Below, one piece after another: positions 1 to 5,183 of a stretch of DNA of 5,240 bases (its first letter is position 1; each line of letters starts with the position of its first letter). Below the pieces are notes generated by a model. It searched no databases. It had not been told where the DNA came from and saw only the letters and a program-made list of their open reading frames with translations. Origin of the DNA: Methylococcaceae bacterium (lineage in GTDB: Bacteria; Pseudomonadota; Gammaproteobacteria; Methylococcales; UBA1147); the NCBI GenBank assembly GCA_022616595.1, contig JAKEEL010000051.1:1-5240 (forward strand), in the 5' to 3' direction. A program made the position numbers and the translations under genes.

Positions 1-366
1 ATCGTCACGTATAAAATCGCGGCCCATGCGGCCGATCTCGCGAAAGGCAATCCCGGCGCGCAGGCGAGGGACAATGCGATGTCCAAGGCGCGTTTCGAGT
101 TCCGTTGGGAAGACCAGTTCAATCTGGGTCTGGACCCGGAACGCGCTCGGGAATTCCACGATCAAACGCTGCCGCATGAATCGGCCAAGGTTGCGCATTT
201 TTGCTCGATGTGCGGACCGCATTTTTGCTCCATGAAAATCAGCCAGGATGTCCGGGAATATGCGCAAAGCAAGGGCTTGGACGATTCCCGGGTGCTGGCC
301 GCGGGCCTTACGGAGAAATCGCAGCAGTTTCGCGAACAGGGAAGCGAACTCTACCGGAAGGTTTAG
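1..366 (+). CDS. thiC: Phosphomethylpyrimidine synthase ThiC, C-terminal part (5' end outside window)
   Basis: Radical-SAM enzyme of thiamine biosynthesis that rearranges aminoimidazole ribotide into hydroxymethylpyrimidine phosphate in the cytoplasm. The frame is open from base 1, so the gene is cut by the window edge; 121 residues remain, against roughly 600 for a whole proteobacterial ThiC. The diagnostic feature is the C-terminal cluster-binding motif Cx2Cx4C, in the context HFCSMCGPHFCSMK, with cysteines at window residues 68, 71 and 76 (codons at 202, 211 and 226). ThiC binds a 4Fe-4S cluster through these cysteines. The preceding stretch RFEFRWEDQFNLGLDP and LPHESAK are also typical of the family. 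The gene ends in TAG at 364-366. Nothing looks broken. Any TPP riboswitch would lie upstream, outside the window. The next gene starts 86 bases downstream on the same strand but has no functional link to thiamine. Identification is very secure; only the N-terminus is unseen. Confidence 0.97.
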   Translation: MVTYKIAAHAADLAKGNPGAQARDNAMSKARFEFRWEDQFNLGLDPERAREFHDQTLPHESAKVAHFCSMCGPHFCSMKISQDVREYAQSKGLDDSRVLAAGLTEKSQQFREQGSELYRKV

Positions 367-452
367 GTAACGGCAGGCTTCGCTTGGTGTGGTTGGTTGA
401 GCCGTTTCCCTGATCGCAGCCTTGACAATCACCAGGGCGGCATCCGATTTCG

Positions 453-1694
453 ATGAACCTTACTTTTCTCCGCTCGATCGACCGGCTTGTCGGAATCTGG
501 ATCTGCAAGGGCCTGTCTTTTTACTCGAGAATTTTTCCGGGTAAAGAATCGTCCAACCCACCGGAAAAGATCCTCGTGATCTTGTTGTCGGAAATGGGAA
601 GTCTGGTATTGGCCTACCCCATGTTCCAGCGGCTTAAAGAAAAGTACCCCGAAGCCTCGATTTCGGTACTGTTGTTCGAAAAAAACCGGGAAATGCTCGA
701 AATTCTCGGAGTGGTTCGCGAGGAGAATATTCTGACCATCCGTGACCAGTCTCTGCGGAGCTTCCTGTTCGACAGCCTGCGGGTGCTGCTGAAAATGCGC
801 AGGTTTGCCGCCGATGTGGCCGTGGACTGTGAACTATTCGCACGGATCAGCAGTATTCTCTCGTTTTTATCGGGTGCCGGAATTCGTGCCGGCTTCTCGC
901 CCTATTCCCAGGAAGGGCTTTATCGAGGATCGTTCATCAATCGTCCCGTGCTGTACAATCCATATCAGCATATCAGCCGCCAATATCTGACCCTGGTCGA
1001 GGCATTGGAGTCCGGCACCGTTCCGACCGGGAAACGGGTGACCAGAGACGACCGGCTGGAGACCCCGAATTTCGATCCGCATCCGAGCGATGTCGAGAAA
1101 ATGGTGAAAAGACTATGCCGGGATTTCCCGGTTTGCCATGAGCGCAAGCTGGTGCTGATCTATCCGAGCGGCGGTATTTTGCCGATCCGGGCGTGGCCGA
1201 TGGATTATTACCGCATCTTGGCCGCTGCCTTGCTCGATAAGGGATTTGCAGTCGGTGTGATCGGTCTCGGATCGGATAAGCCCTTAGCCAGGAAGATCAT
1301 CGACCATTGCGGCAGTTCGAATATCATCGACCTGACCGGTTATACGCGTTCGATTCGGGAACTGATGTTGCTTTTCCATCACGCGGTACTGTTGATTACG
1401 AATGACGGCGGACCCGGCCAGTTCGCCGCGATGACCCCGATCCAGACGATCATATTCTTCGGGCCCGAAAGCCCCGAATTGTACGGATCGCACTCGCGGA
1501 ATGCGCATTTTTTTTATACCGGGTTGTCGTGCTCACCGTGCCTGACCGCATACAACCACCGAAATTCGCCGTGCGACGGAGACAATCAATGTCTCAAACG
1601 GATCGCTCCTGAACAAGTGTTTACCAAAGCGCTTGAAATGATCCAAAAATCATCCGCACCACCGGCCCGGATAACAGCATACGGGCAATTATGA
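453..1694 (+). CDS. Glycosyltransferase family 9 (heptosyltransferase-like) protein
   Basis: Predicted GT-B-fold sugar transferase of the ADP-heptose:LPS heptosyltransferase family (GT9), probably acting at the inner face of the cytoplasmic membrane on LPS core or another envelope glycan. The 413 residues are somewhat longer than WaaC/WaaF (about 320-350) because of a roughly 38-residue N-terminal lead-in. The N-terminal domain opens with KILVILLSEMGSLVLAYP (39-56), the family's first beta strand and glycine turn. The C-terminal nucleotide-sugar domain has IYPSGG (236-241), DLTGYTRSIREL (293-304), NDGGPGQFAA (317-326) and FFGPESPELYG (335-345). A late cysteine set, C360, C363, C374 and C380, is often seen in GT9 proteins. 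Odd points: the Asp normally following the first glycine turn (WaaC catalytic base) is Ser50, and the usual His of GPMH is Gln. The start is the only one possible, since an in-frame TGA lies at 423-425 with no start codon between. The ribosome site is weak (AGGG at 434-437). The gene overlaps the GtrA gene by 4 bases. Donor and acceptor cannot be deduced. Confidence 0.9.
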   Translation: MNLTFLRSIDRLVGIWICKGLSFYSRIFPGKESSNPPEKILVILLSEMGSLVLAYPMFQRLKEKYPEASISVLLFEKNREMLEILGVVREENILTIRDQSLRSFLFDSLRVLLKMRRFAADVAVDCELFARISSILSFLSGAGIRAGFSPYSQEGLYRGSFINRPVLYNPYQHISRQYLTLVEALESGTVPTGKRVTRDDRLETPNFDPHPSDVEKMVKRLCRDFPVCHERKLVLIYPSGGILPIRAWPMDYYRILAAALLDKGFAVGVIGLGSDKPLARKIIDHCGSSNIIDLTGYTRSIRELMLLFHHAVLLITNDGGPGQFAAMTPIQTIIFFGPESPELYGSHSRNAHFFYTGLSCSPCLTAYNHRNSPCDGDNQCLKRIAPEQVFTKALEMIQKSSAPPARITAYGQL

Positions 1695-2170
1695 TTCATT
1701 CCATGATTCGCTGGCTTCTCAAGAACCGCTTTGTCAAATTCGGTTCGGTTGGCTTTACCGGTACCTTTGTCAATCTCGGTGTGCTCTATCTTGGACAGGA
1801 AACCATCTTCCTAGGGATCGATTCCCCGGATTCTCGCTTGAGTCTGTCGCTGGCCTTGGCGATCGTTTGCGCGACGGCGAGCAATTTTTCATTGAACCGG
1901 ATCTGGACCTGGGCGGACCGCAGGGAGCGGATCGCAAGGCATTATTTTCTACAGCTGGGGCAGTATTTCGTGGCGTGTTGGCTGGCGATTGCAATTCAAT
2001 TCATACTGACCAAGGGGCTCGCGCTTTACATTCATTATCTCGCCGCCAACGTGATCGCGATCGTCGTGTCCTCGGTGGTCAATTTTCTGGTCAACGACGC
2101 GTGGACCTTCGGCGTGAAAAAAGATCCGGTCGATCCCGGCTGTGTGGAACGGATCGAAAGAGACGCGTAG
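1691..2170 (+). CDS. GtrA-family four-helix membrane protein
   Basis: Small integral membrane protein of the GtrA-like family, whose members are linked to movement or handling of polyprenyl-phosphate-bound sugars in O-antigen glucosylation, teichoic-acid or arabinan decoration. The 159 residues contain four hydrophobic segments at about 15-40, 50-68, 86-106 and 113-134. The family's internal two-fold repeat is plain: helix 2 ends in NFSLNRIWTW (65-74) and helix 4 in NFLVNDAWTF (131-140). The opening FVKFGSVGFTGTFVNLGV is also typical. The C-terminal tail after residue 141 is polar and charged. The ATG overlaps the stop of the GT9 gene (ATGA at 1691-1694) and has no clear Shine-Dalgarno, so translation is probably coupled. 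An in-frame ATG at 1703 (Met5) is a less likely alternative. No GtrB-type family 2 glycosyltransferase is visible; the GT9 enzyme is the only partner here. Family assignment is secure; the substrate is unknown. Confidence 0.92.
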   Translation: MIHSMIRWLLKNRFVKFGSVGFTGTFVNLGVLYLGQETIFLGIDSPDSRLSLSLALAIVCATASNFSLNRIWTWADRRERIARHYFLQLGQYFVACWLAIAIQFILTKGLALYIHYLAANVIAIVVSSVVNFLVNDAWTFGVKKDPVDPGCVERIERDA

Positions 2171-2254
2171 CGCGGTGGCATGAACGTAGATGTCGTTGTC
2201 CCGGAGGCCAACTCGGCATCTTCTTGACGGCCCCTTCTCGGCCCCCGGTCGATT

Positions 2255-2731
2255 TTATTGCCGGATCCAGGTACCTGATTTCCCGCCGGATTTCTCGAGT
2301 AACTGCACTGAATCGATCCGCATCCCGCGATCGACCCCTTTGCACATGTCGTAAATGGTCAGCAGTGAAATTTGGGTCGCGGTCAATGCTTCCATTTCCA
2401 CCCCGGTCGGCGCGAGCGTCCGCACTTTCACCTGGCAGCGAATCCGGCTGTTTTGCGTGTCTTCTTCGAAGTGGATGTCAACATGGGTGATCGGGATCGG
2501 GTGGCACAACGGGATGAGTTCCGCGGTTTTCTTGCAGGCCATGATCCCGGCGATACGGGCGATCCCGAGAACGTCCCCTTTTTTATGAGTTCCACGCATG
2601 ATCATTCCCAGCGTTTCCGGCCGCATTTCGATAAAGCCTTCGGCCAGTGCTTCCCGGTGAGTCGGAATTTTGTCGCCGACATCCACCATATGGGCGTCGC
2701 CGTCCTGATTGAAATGCGTGAGCCGGGTCAT
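2255..2731 (-). CDS. moaC: Cyclic pyranopterin monophosphate synthase MoaC
   Basis: Cytoplasmic enzyme of molybdenum-cofactor synthesis that converts the MoaA product, 3',8-cyclo-7,8-dihydro-GTP, to cyclic pyranopterin monophosphate. The 158 residues match the family's usual length of about 160. Numbering coincides with E. coli MoaC as I recall it: THKKGDV with Lys51, LCHP with His77, GVEMEALTA with Glu112 and Glu114, and IYDMCK with Asp128 and Lys131, which are the known active-site residues. The N-terminus (LTHFN...AHMVDVG) and the end KSGGKSG are also typical. This alignment from residue 1 fixes the start at 2729-2731, although no Shine-Dalgarno precedes it; a promoter-like pair ends 11 bases before the ATG (separate entry). 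It is read in the same direction as motA and motB, 203 bases after motB, and converges on the GtrA gene with an 84-base gap in which I see no strong terminator. No other moa gene is in the window. It appears intact and functional. Confidence 0.98.
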   Translation of the reverse strand: MTRLTHFNQDGDAHMVDVGDKIPTHREALAEGFIEMRPETLGMIMRGTHKKGDVLGIARIAGIMACKKTAELIPLCHPIPITHVDIHFEEDTQNSRIRCQVKVRTLAPTGVEMEALTATQISLLTIYDMCKGVDRGMRIDSVQLLEKSGGKSGTWIRQ

Positions 2732-2742
2732 GTTGCGTTGGA

Positions 2743-2771
2743 ATGATTTGCGAGGTTTCTGCTCTGGTCAA
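2743..2771 (-). promoter_or_regulatory. Candidate sigma-70 promoter for moaC
   Basis: On the minus strand TTGACC (2766-2771, five of six bases of the -35 consensus) is followed after exactly 17 bases by AATCAT (2743-2748, four of six bases of the -10 consensus). The -10 box ends 11 bases before the moaC ATG, so the transcript would begin only about 4-5 bases upstream of it. That agrees with the missing Shine-Dalgarno and would make moaC nearly leaderless. A two-box match of this quality can arise by chance, so the call is tentative. Confidence 0.35.
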
Positions 2772-2894
2772 CGGCGGTGGCAACGAATCTCCACCTTGCC
2801 GGCGGATCATCTCGGCCGCAACGGAAAGTCCGGAGCGATGTGGGCGAAATCTGGTTCTGAATCGAAGCGATGATACCAGCTTTCGGGATTCCAA

Positions 2895-2926
2895 CCCAAT
2901 CCGGAGCGTGAATATTTGCGATTGGG
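2895..2926. repeat. Inverted repeat just downstream of motB
   Basis: CCCAATC (2895-2901) and GATTGGG (2920-2926) form a perfect 7-base inverted repeat around an 18-base loop. It starts 9 bases beyond the motB stop codon, where a transcript terminator or stabilising hairpin would be expected. Neither strand shows a T-run after the stem, so it is not a standard intrinsic terminator. It might separate motAB from moaC expression or stabilise the motB 3' end; it might also be chance. Confidence 0.35.
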
Positions 2927-2934
2927 GGAAATTC

Positions 2935-4050
2935 CTACAATTTTTTCATTTTTGGACGTGCCGGATGCTCTGCATGACCGTCAGATTTGGAATCGTCCAT
3001 TTCGATGACCAGGGAAACCCTGCGGTTTTTTGAACGGCCTTCGGGCGAATGATTGCCGGCCCGCGGCCTAGTGTCCGCAAAACCGATGGCCCTCAATCGA
3101 TCCGGGTCCACCGAATGACCGATCAGGTAGCGGGCCACGCTACTGGCCCGGCCAGCCGATAATTCCCAGTTGGAGGGAAAGCGGGCGGTCGCGATCGGTA
3201 CATCGTCGGTATGTCCTTCGATATGGATATTTCCGGGCTGGTTTTGTAAGAGCTTCGCGAGTTCATTGAGCAGAGTCATGCCGTTCGGCTTCAGCTCAGC
3301 CTCGCCTGTTTCGAACAGGATGCGCTCGTTCACTTCCATGCGAACCGCATTCGGAGCCTTCGAAACCTCGATCAATCCGTCCAGGTTTTGTTCTGAAATG
3401 AGGCGCTGAAAGCGCTCGACATCGTTTGGCTGCGTCGTTTCCCGCACAGGCGGTTCTGCAACTTGCCGAGCGGATGAATTTTTGAATTGGCCATACGCTC
3501 GGAGTGCCGGGGAGGTTATTTCAAAGTGGTTCAGGGCATCCACAGCATCGATCGAAAGATCCAGTTCCTTCAAACTCTGGCTGACCAGCCGACCGCGAGA
3601 TTCGGTTTCCGATAAATCGTCTTGCGCTTCATCTGGAGACCAGAATGGCGGCGGGGTCAGATCAGCAATGTACTGTCGATAGAGCGGCGCACGGGCTGTC
3701 TTGTGGACTGTCCGGTAATTCAAAGCGGCTGGAATTTCAGTTCTTTTGGCGATGAGTTCCGTATCTGAATGGCCCGGTGTCGTTTCCTTGGACTGTTTCG
3801 CGGACTGCATGACTTCAAGCGCATTTTTGATTTGCGCCGGGCCGGGATGCTTGTTTTGGATATGATTAAAGGCCAACAGCATCACAAGCAGGGTCAGCAT
3901 CAAAGTCAGCATATCGGCGTAGCTTAAAAGCCAGTTGTCCGTGTCGGTTTGTTGGCCCGGTTCATTCTCGTCCCAGGGACCCGCATAAACCCAACTGTTA
4001 TCCGGGGGGCATGTCAGAGTCGATTCCCGGGGTGTCTCGCTTCGATGCAT
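2935..4050 (-). CDS. motB: MotB-family stator protein with OmpA-like peptidoglycan-binding domain
   Basis: Stator subunit that binds peptidoglycan and, with MotA, forms the ion channel that drives flagellar rotation. Of its 371 residues, about 1-39 are a polar cytoplasmic N-terminus. A single membrane helix follows (about 40-62, NWLLSYADMLTLMLTLLVML). Asp46 in the SYAD motif matches the essential ion-carrying Asp (Asp32 in E. coli MotB). A poorly conserved periplasmic linker spans about 65-240. The OmpA/MotB domain covers about 240-352, with GHTDDVPI (279-286), FPSNWELSAGRA and SPEGRSKNRRV, the peptidoglycan-contact signatures. E. coli MotB has 308 residues; the surplus is mainly linker. It follows motA after 53 bases on the same strand. 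The start at 4050 has GGAA ending 8 bases upstream. The frame stays open upstream into motA but without an ATG, GTG or TTG nearby. The helix lacks the FF pair common in MotB, so a PomB-like or specialised stator cannot be excluded. Confidence 0.93.
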   Translation of the reverse strand: MHRSETPRESTLTCPPDNSWVYAGPWDENEPGQQTDTDNWLLSYADMLTLMLTLLVMLLAFNHIQNKHPGPAQIKNALEVMQSAKQSKETTPGHSDTELIAKRTEIPAALNYRTVHKTARAPLYRQYIADLTPPPFWSPDEAQDDLSETESRGRLVSQSLKELDLSIDAVDALNHFEITSPALRAYGQFKNSSARQVAEPPVRETTQPNDVERFQRLISEQNLDGLIEVSKAPNAVRMEVNERILFETGEAELKPNGMTLLNELAKLLQNQPGNIHIEGHTDDVPIATARFPSNWELSAGRASSVARYLIGHSVDPDRLRAIGFADTRPRAGNHSPEGRSKNRRVSLVIEMDDSKSDGHAEHPARPKMKKL

Positions 4051-4103
4051 TCTGTTGGTTCCGCTCGGTTCGCCCGCGCTGCGTTCAATGTAATTTTCGC
4101 TGA

Positions 4104-4898
4104 TCAGGCCAAATCGCCGCTGGTTTGGACTTCCACGTGTTTGTTCCGGGGGGCGCCCAGGAAGGCTTCGAGATACTCGCGGATCATCATCGGATTGCGT
4201 TTTTCATAGACCATCAGAATGGCCTCGAACTGCACGTTCAGCCAAGCGTGGCGGTGCATCGCCCGGCGCTCCATTCGAATCGCGAGAGGTTTCAGTATCA
4301 AATTCGCGACGATCAGGCCGTAGACCGTTGTCGTCATCGCGAATCCCATGGCGCTGCCGATTTCCGCGAGACCGCTATCCCCGAGACCGTAGAGCATTTT
4401 GACCAGCCCGAACAGCGTGCCCAGCATTCCAAATGCCGGCGCAAAGGCCGCCATGGTTTTGACGATCTGGATTTCGCCGATCTCGGCTTCTCGCAAAGTG
4501 CCAATTTTCCAGCGCAAGAGACGCACAATGTCGCTGCGTTCGTTGCGGTCCAGAATCAGTTCGGCGCCGTAACGAAACACCGGCTCGCGCAGTGAATCGA
4601 CCATGCGGTCCGCGATCCGGATATTCCCGCGACGGACCCAATCGCCGAGTTGCAACAGGGTCTCGGCATCCTCCCATCCCTCGAAACGTGATTCGCGCAG
4701 GTACTGCGGCAACTTCCTGAACAGGCGTTGCACTTTATCGAAGGACTGGCTCAGAATCGTGGTCAAAAGAGTACCTCCGAAGACCAGGATCATTCCCGGA
4801 AAATCAAGCAGATAACTCGACTGATCCACGTTGAGTAAAATGACGCAGGCCCAGACAACGACGCTCCCGAGCAAGGCGAATAGCGAATGGCGAATCAT
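4104..4898 (-). CDS. motA: MotA-family flagellar stator channel protein
   Basis: Inner-membrane subunit of the stator that couples ion flow to torque on the flagellar rotor, working as a complex with MotB. The 264 residues fit the PomA/MotA-type length (about 250-290). Four membrane helices are seen: about 5-23, 31-52 (with FGGT at 40-43), 147-172 and 182-206. Between helices 2 and 3 lies the charged cytoplasmic segment that contacts FliG. Helix 3 carries PAFGMLGTLFGLVKML (154-169), including Pro154, equivalent to the conserved Pro173 of E. coli MotA. Helix 4 carries AMTTTVYG (187-194) and Pro204. The C-terminal NPMMIREYLEAFL (235-247) is another family hallmark. Thr161 and the TTT in helix 4 resemble residues present in sodium-type PomA, but the driving ion cannot be settled from this. 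The ATG has a good Shine-Dalgarno (separate entry). motB follows in the same direction. No chemotaxis or other flagellar gene is in view, so it is either the main or an accessory stator. Confidence 0.94.
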   Translation of the reverse strand: MIRHSLFALLGSVVVWACVILLNVDQSSYLLDFPGMILVFGGTLLTTILSQSFDKVQRLFRKLPQYLRESRFEGWEDAETLLQLGDWVRRGNIRIADRMVDSLREPVFRYGAELILDRNERSDIVRLLRWKIGTLREAEIGEIQIVKTMAAFAPAFGMLGTLFGLVKMLYGLGDSGLAEIGSAMGFAMTTTVYGLIVANLILKPLAIRMERRAMHRHAWLNVQFEAILMVYEKRNPMMIREYLEAFLGAPRNKHVEVQTSGDLA

Positions 4899-4902
4899 GA
4901 TT

Positions 4903-4909
4903 TCCTCGT
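4903..4909 (-). promoter_or_regulatory. Shine-Dalgarno site of motA
   Basis: Read on the minus strand, ACGAGGAAATC directly precedes the ATG of motA. The GAGGA core lies 4 bases from the start codon, close to but within usable distance. It is the clearest ribosome-binding site in the window and supports the start at 4898. Confidence 0.75.
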
Positions 4910-4953
4910 AAACAGACGGTTAATTGCAGGCGACTTCACAACTGATCGATGCA

Positions 4954-4969
4954 AGCAATTGCGGGGCCA
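4954..4969 (-). promoter_or_regulatory. Sigma-54-type -24/-12 promoter upstream of motA
   Basis: The minus strand reads TGGCCC-CGCAA-TTGCT. Against the sigma-54 (RpoN) consensus TGGCAC-N5-TTGCW it has one mismatch (A to C in the -24 box) and exact spacing between the invariant GG and GC. It lies 55 bases upstream of the motA ATG; transcription would begin near 4943, giving a leader of about 45 bases that includes the Shine-Dalgarno. Sigma-54 with a FleQ- or FlrC-like activator drives many flagellar genes in gammaproteobacteria, so the position and target gene make sense. The activator sites cannot be recognised by eye. Confidence 0.6.
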
Positions 4970-5043
4970 ACTAGATAAGTTATTGTAAAAAAATGGAAAC
5001 CCCATGATGACAATATCGAGGAAACGGCTTTTGAAGTTTCGAG

Positions 5044-5059
5044 CGGCAAATTTTTGCCG
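5044..5059. repeat. Short perfect inverted repeat (CGGCAAA)
   Basis: CGGCAAA (5044-5050) and TTTGCCG (5053-5059) are perfect inverted copies separated by two bases. As RNA it would fold with a shorter stem and a loop of four to six bases. It could be a dyad operator or a small hairpin. No T-run follows on either strand, so it does not look like an intrinsic terminator. Confidence 0.5.
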
Positions 5060-5064
5060 GGCAG

Positions 5065-5111
5065 GCGGTAGGTCTAATACGGGGTGAAGCGGCTGAACCC
5101 TTGGCTACCGC
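5065..5111. repeat. Stem-loop-like inverted repeat with nested pairing
   Basis: GCGGTAG (5065-5071) pairs perfectly with CTACCGC (5105-5111). Nested within, GGGT (5082-5085) can pair with ACCC (5097-5100). The arrangement is compatible with a folded RNA on either strand. I matched it to no known riboswitch or RNA family, and a 7-base pair at this distance can occur by chance. Confidence 0.35.
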
Positions 5112-5183
5112 GTCACAGCTCGAATCTACCATAAACCTGAAACCGGATTAGTGCGGGTCGGGAGGCGAATGACACGAACCTGA

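Larger units (their letters stand above)
4970..5183. other. Non-coding stretch upstream of motA with small inverted repeats
   Basis: This is part of a gene-free region of 342 bases (4899-5240). No frame on either strand gives a convincing protein; the best plus-strand ATG frame (5004-5087) is only 27 codons with no family features. The stretch holds two inverted repeats (separate entries), a seven-A run at 4987-4993 and a short GAAAC/GTTTC pair (5021-5025, 5036-5040). It could be the upstream control region of motAB, the leader of a gene to the right, or a small RNA; none can be shown from sequence alone. Confidence 0.5.

Noticed and set aside
369..406. AACGGC/GCCGTT inverted repeat after thiC as a terminator
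   Set aside because: Six-base stem with a 26-base loop and no T-run; too weak to call.
422..450. TTGACA upstream of the GT9 gene as a -35 box
   Set aside because: A 17-base spacer places the -10 at CGATTT, a poor match, and transcription would begin inside the start codon region; no alternative start codon exists downstream before residue 48.
2171..2254. Bidirectional terminator between the convergent GtrA gene and moaC
   Set aside because: Only four-base pairings such as GGCC/GGCC are present, with no T-run at a stem on either strand.
1867..2490. Plus-strand open frame of 207 codons across gtrA and moaC
   Set aside because: It runs through two well-supported genes on both strands and its translation is Arg/Ser/Cys-rich without domains; a GC-driven shadow.
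2583..2894. Minus-strand open frame of 103 codons overlapping moaC
   Set aside because: It overlaps the conserved moaC coding region in another frame, has a low-complexity Arg/Pro-rich translation and no family features; a shadow frame.
5010..5040. Sigma-28 (FliA) promoter for motA
   Set aside because: Minus-strand TCGATATT only loosely resembles GCCGATAA and no TAAAGTTT-like box sits at the right spacing; the sigma-54 element is far better.
5004..5087. Short plus-strand ORF of 27 codons
   Set aside because: No Shine-Dalgarno, no recognisable features and of a length expected by chance.
5061..5132. tRNA-like fold ending in CTCGAATCTACCA
   Set aside because: The five bases either side of the supposed T-loop do not pair and no cloverleaf can be built.
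5065..5140. Cyclic-di-GMP (GEMM) riboswitch on the minus strand before motA
   Set aside because: GACGCGGTAGCCAAGGG resembles part of the GEMM core, but the upstream GCAAACC-type half and the GGTAGC-GGGTTACCG half are missing, and it lies upstream of the likely motA promoter.
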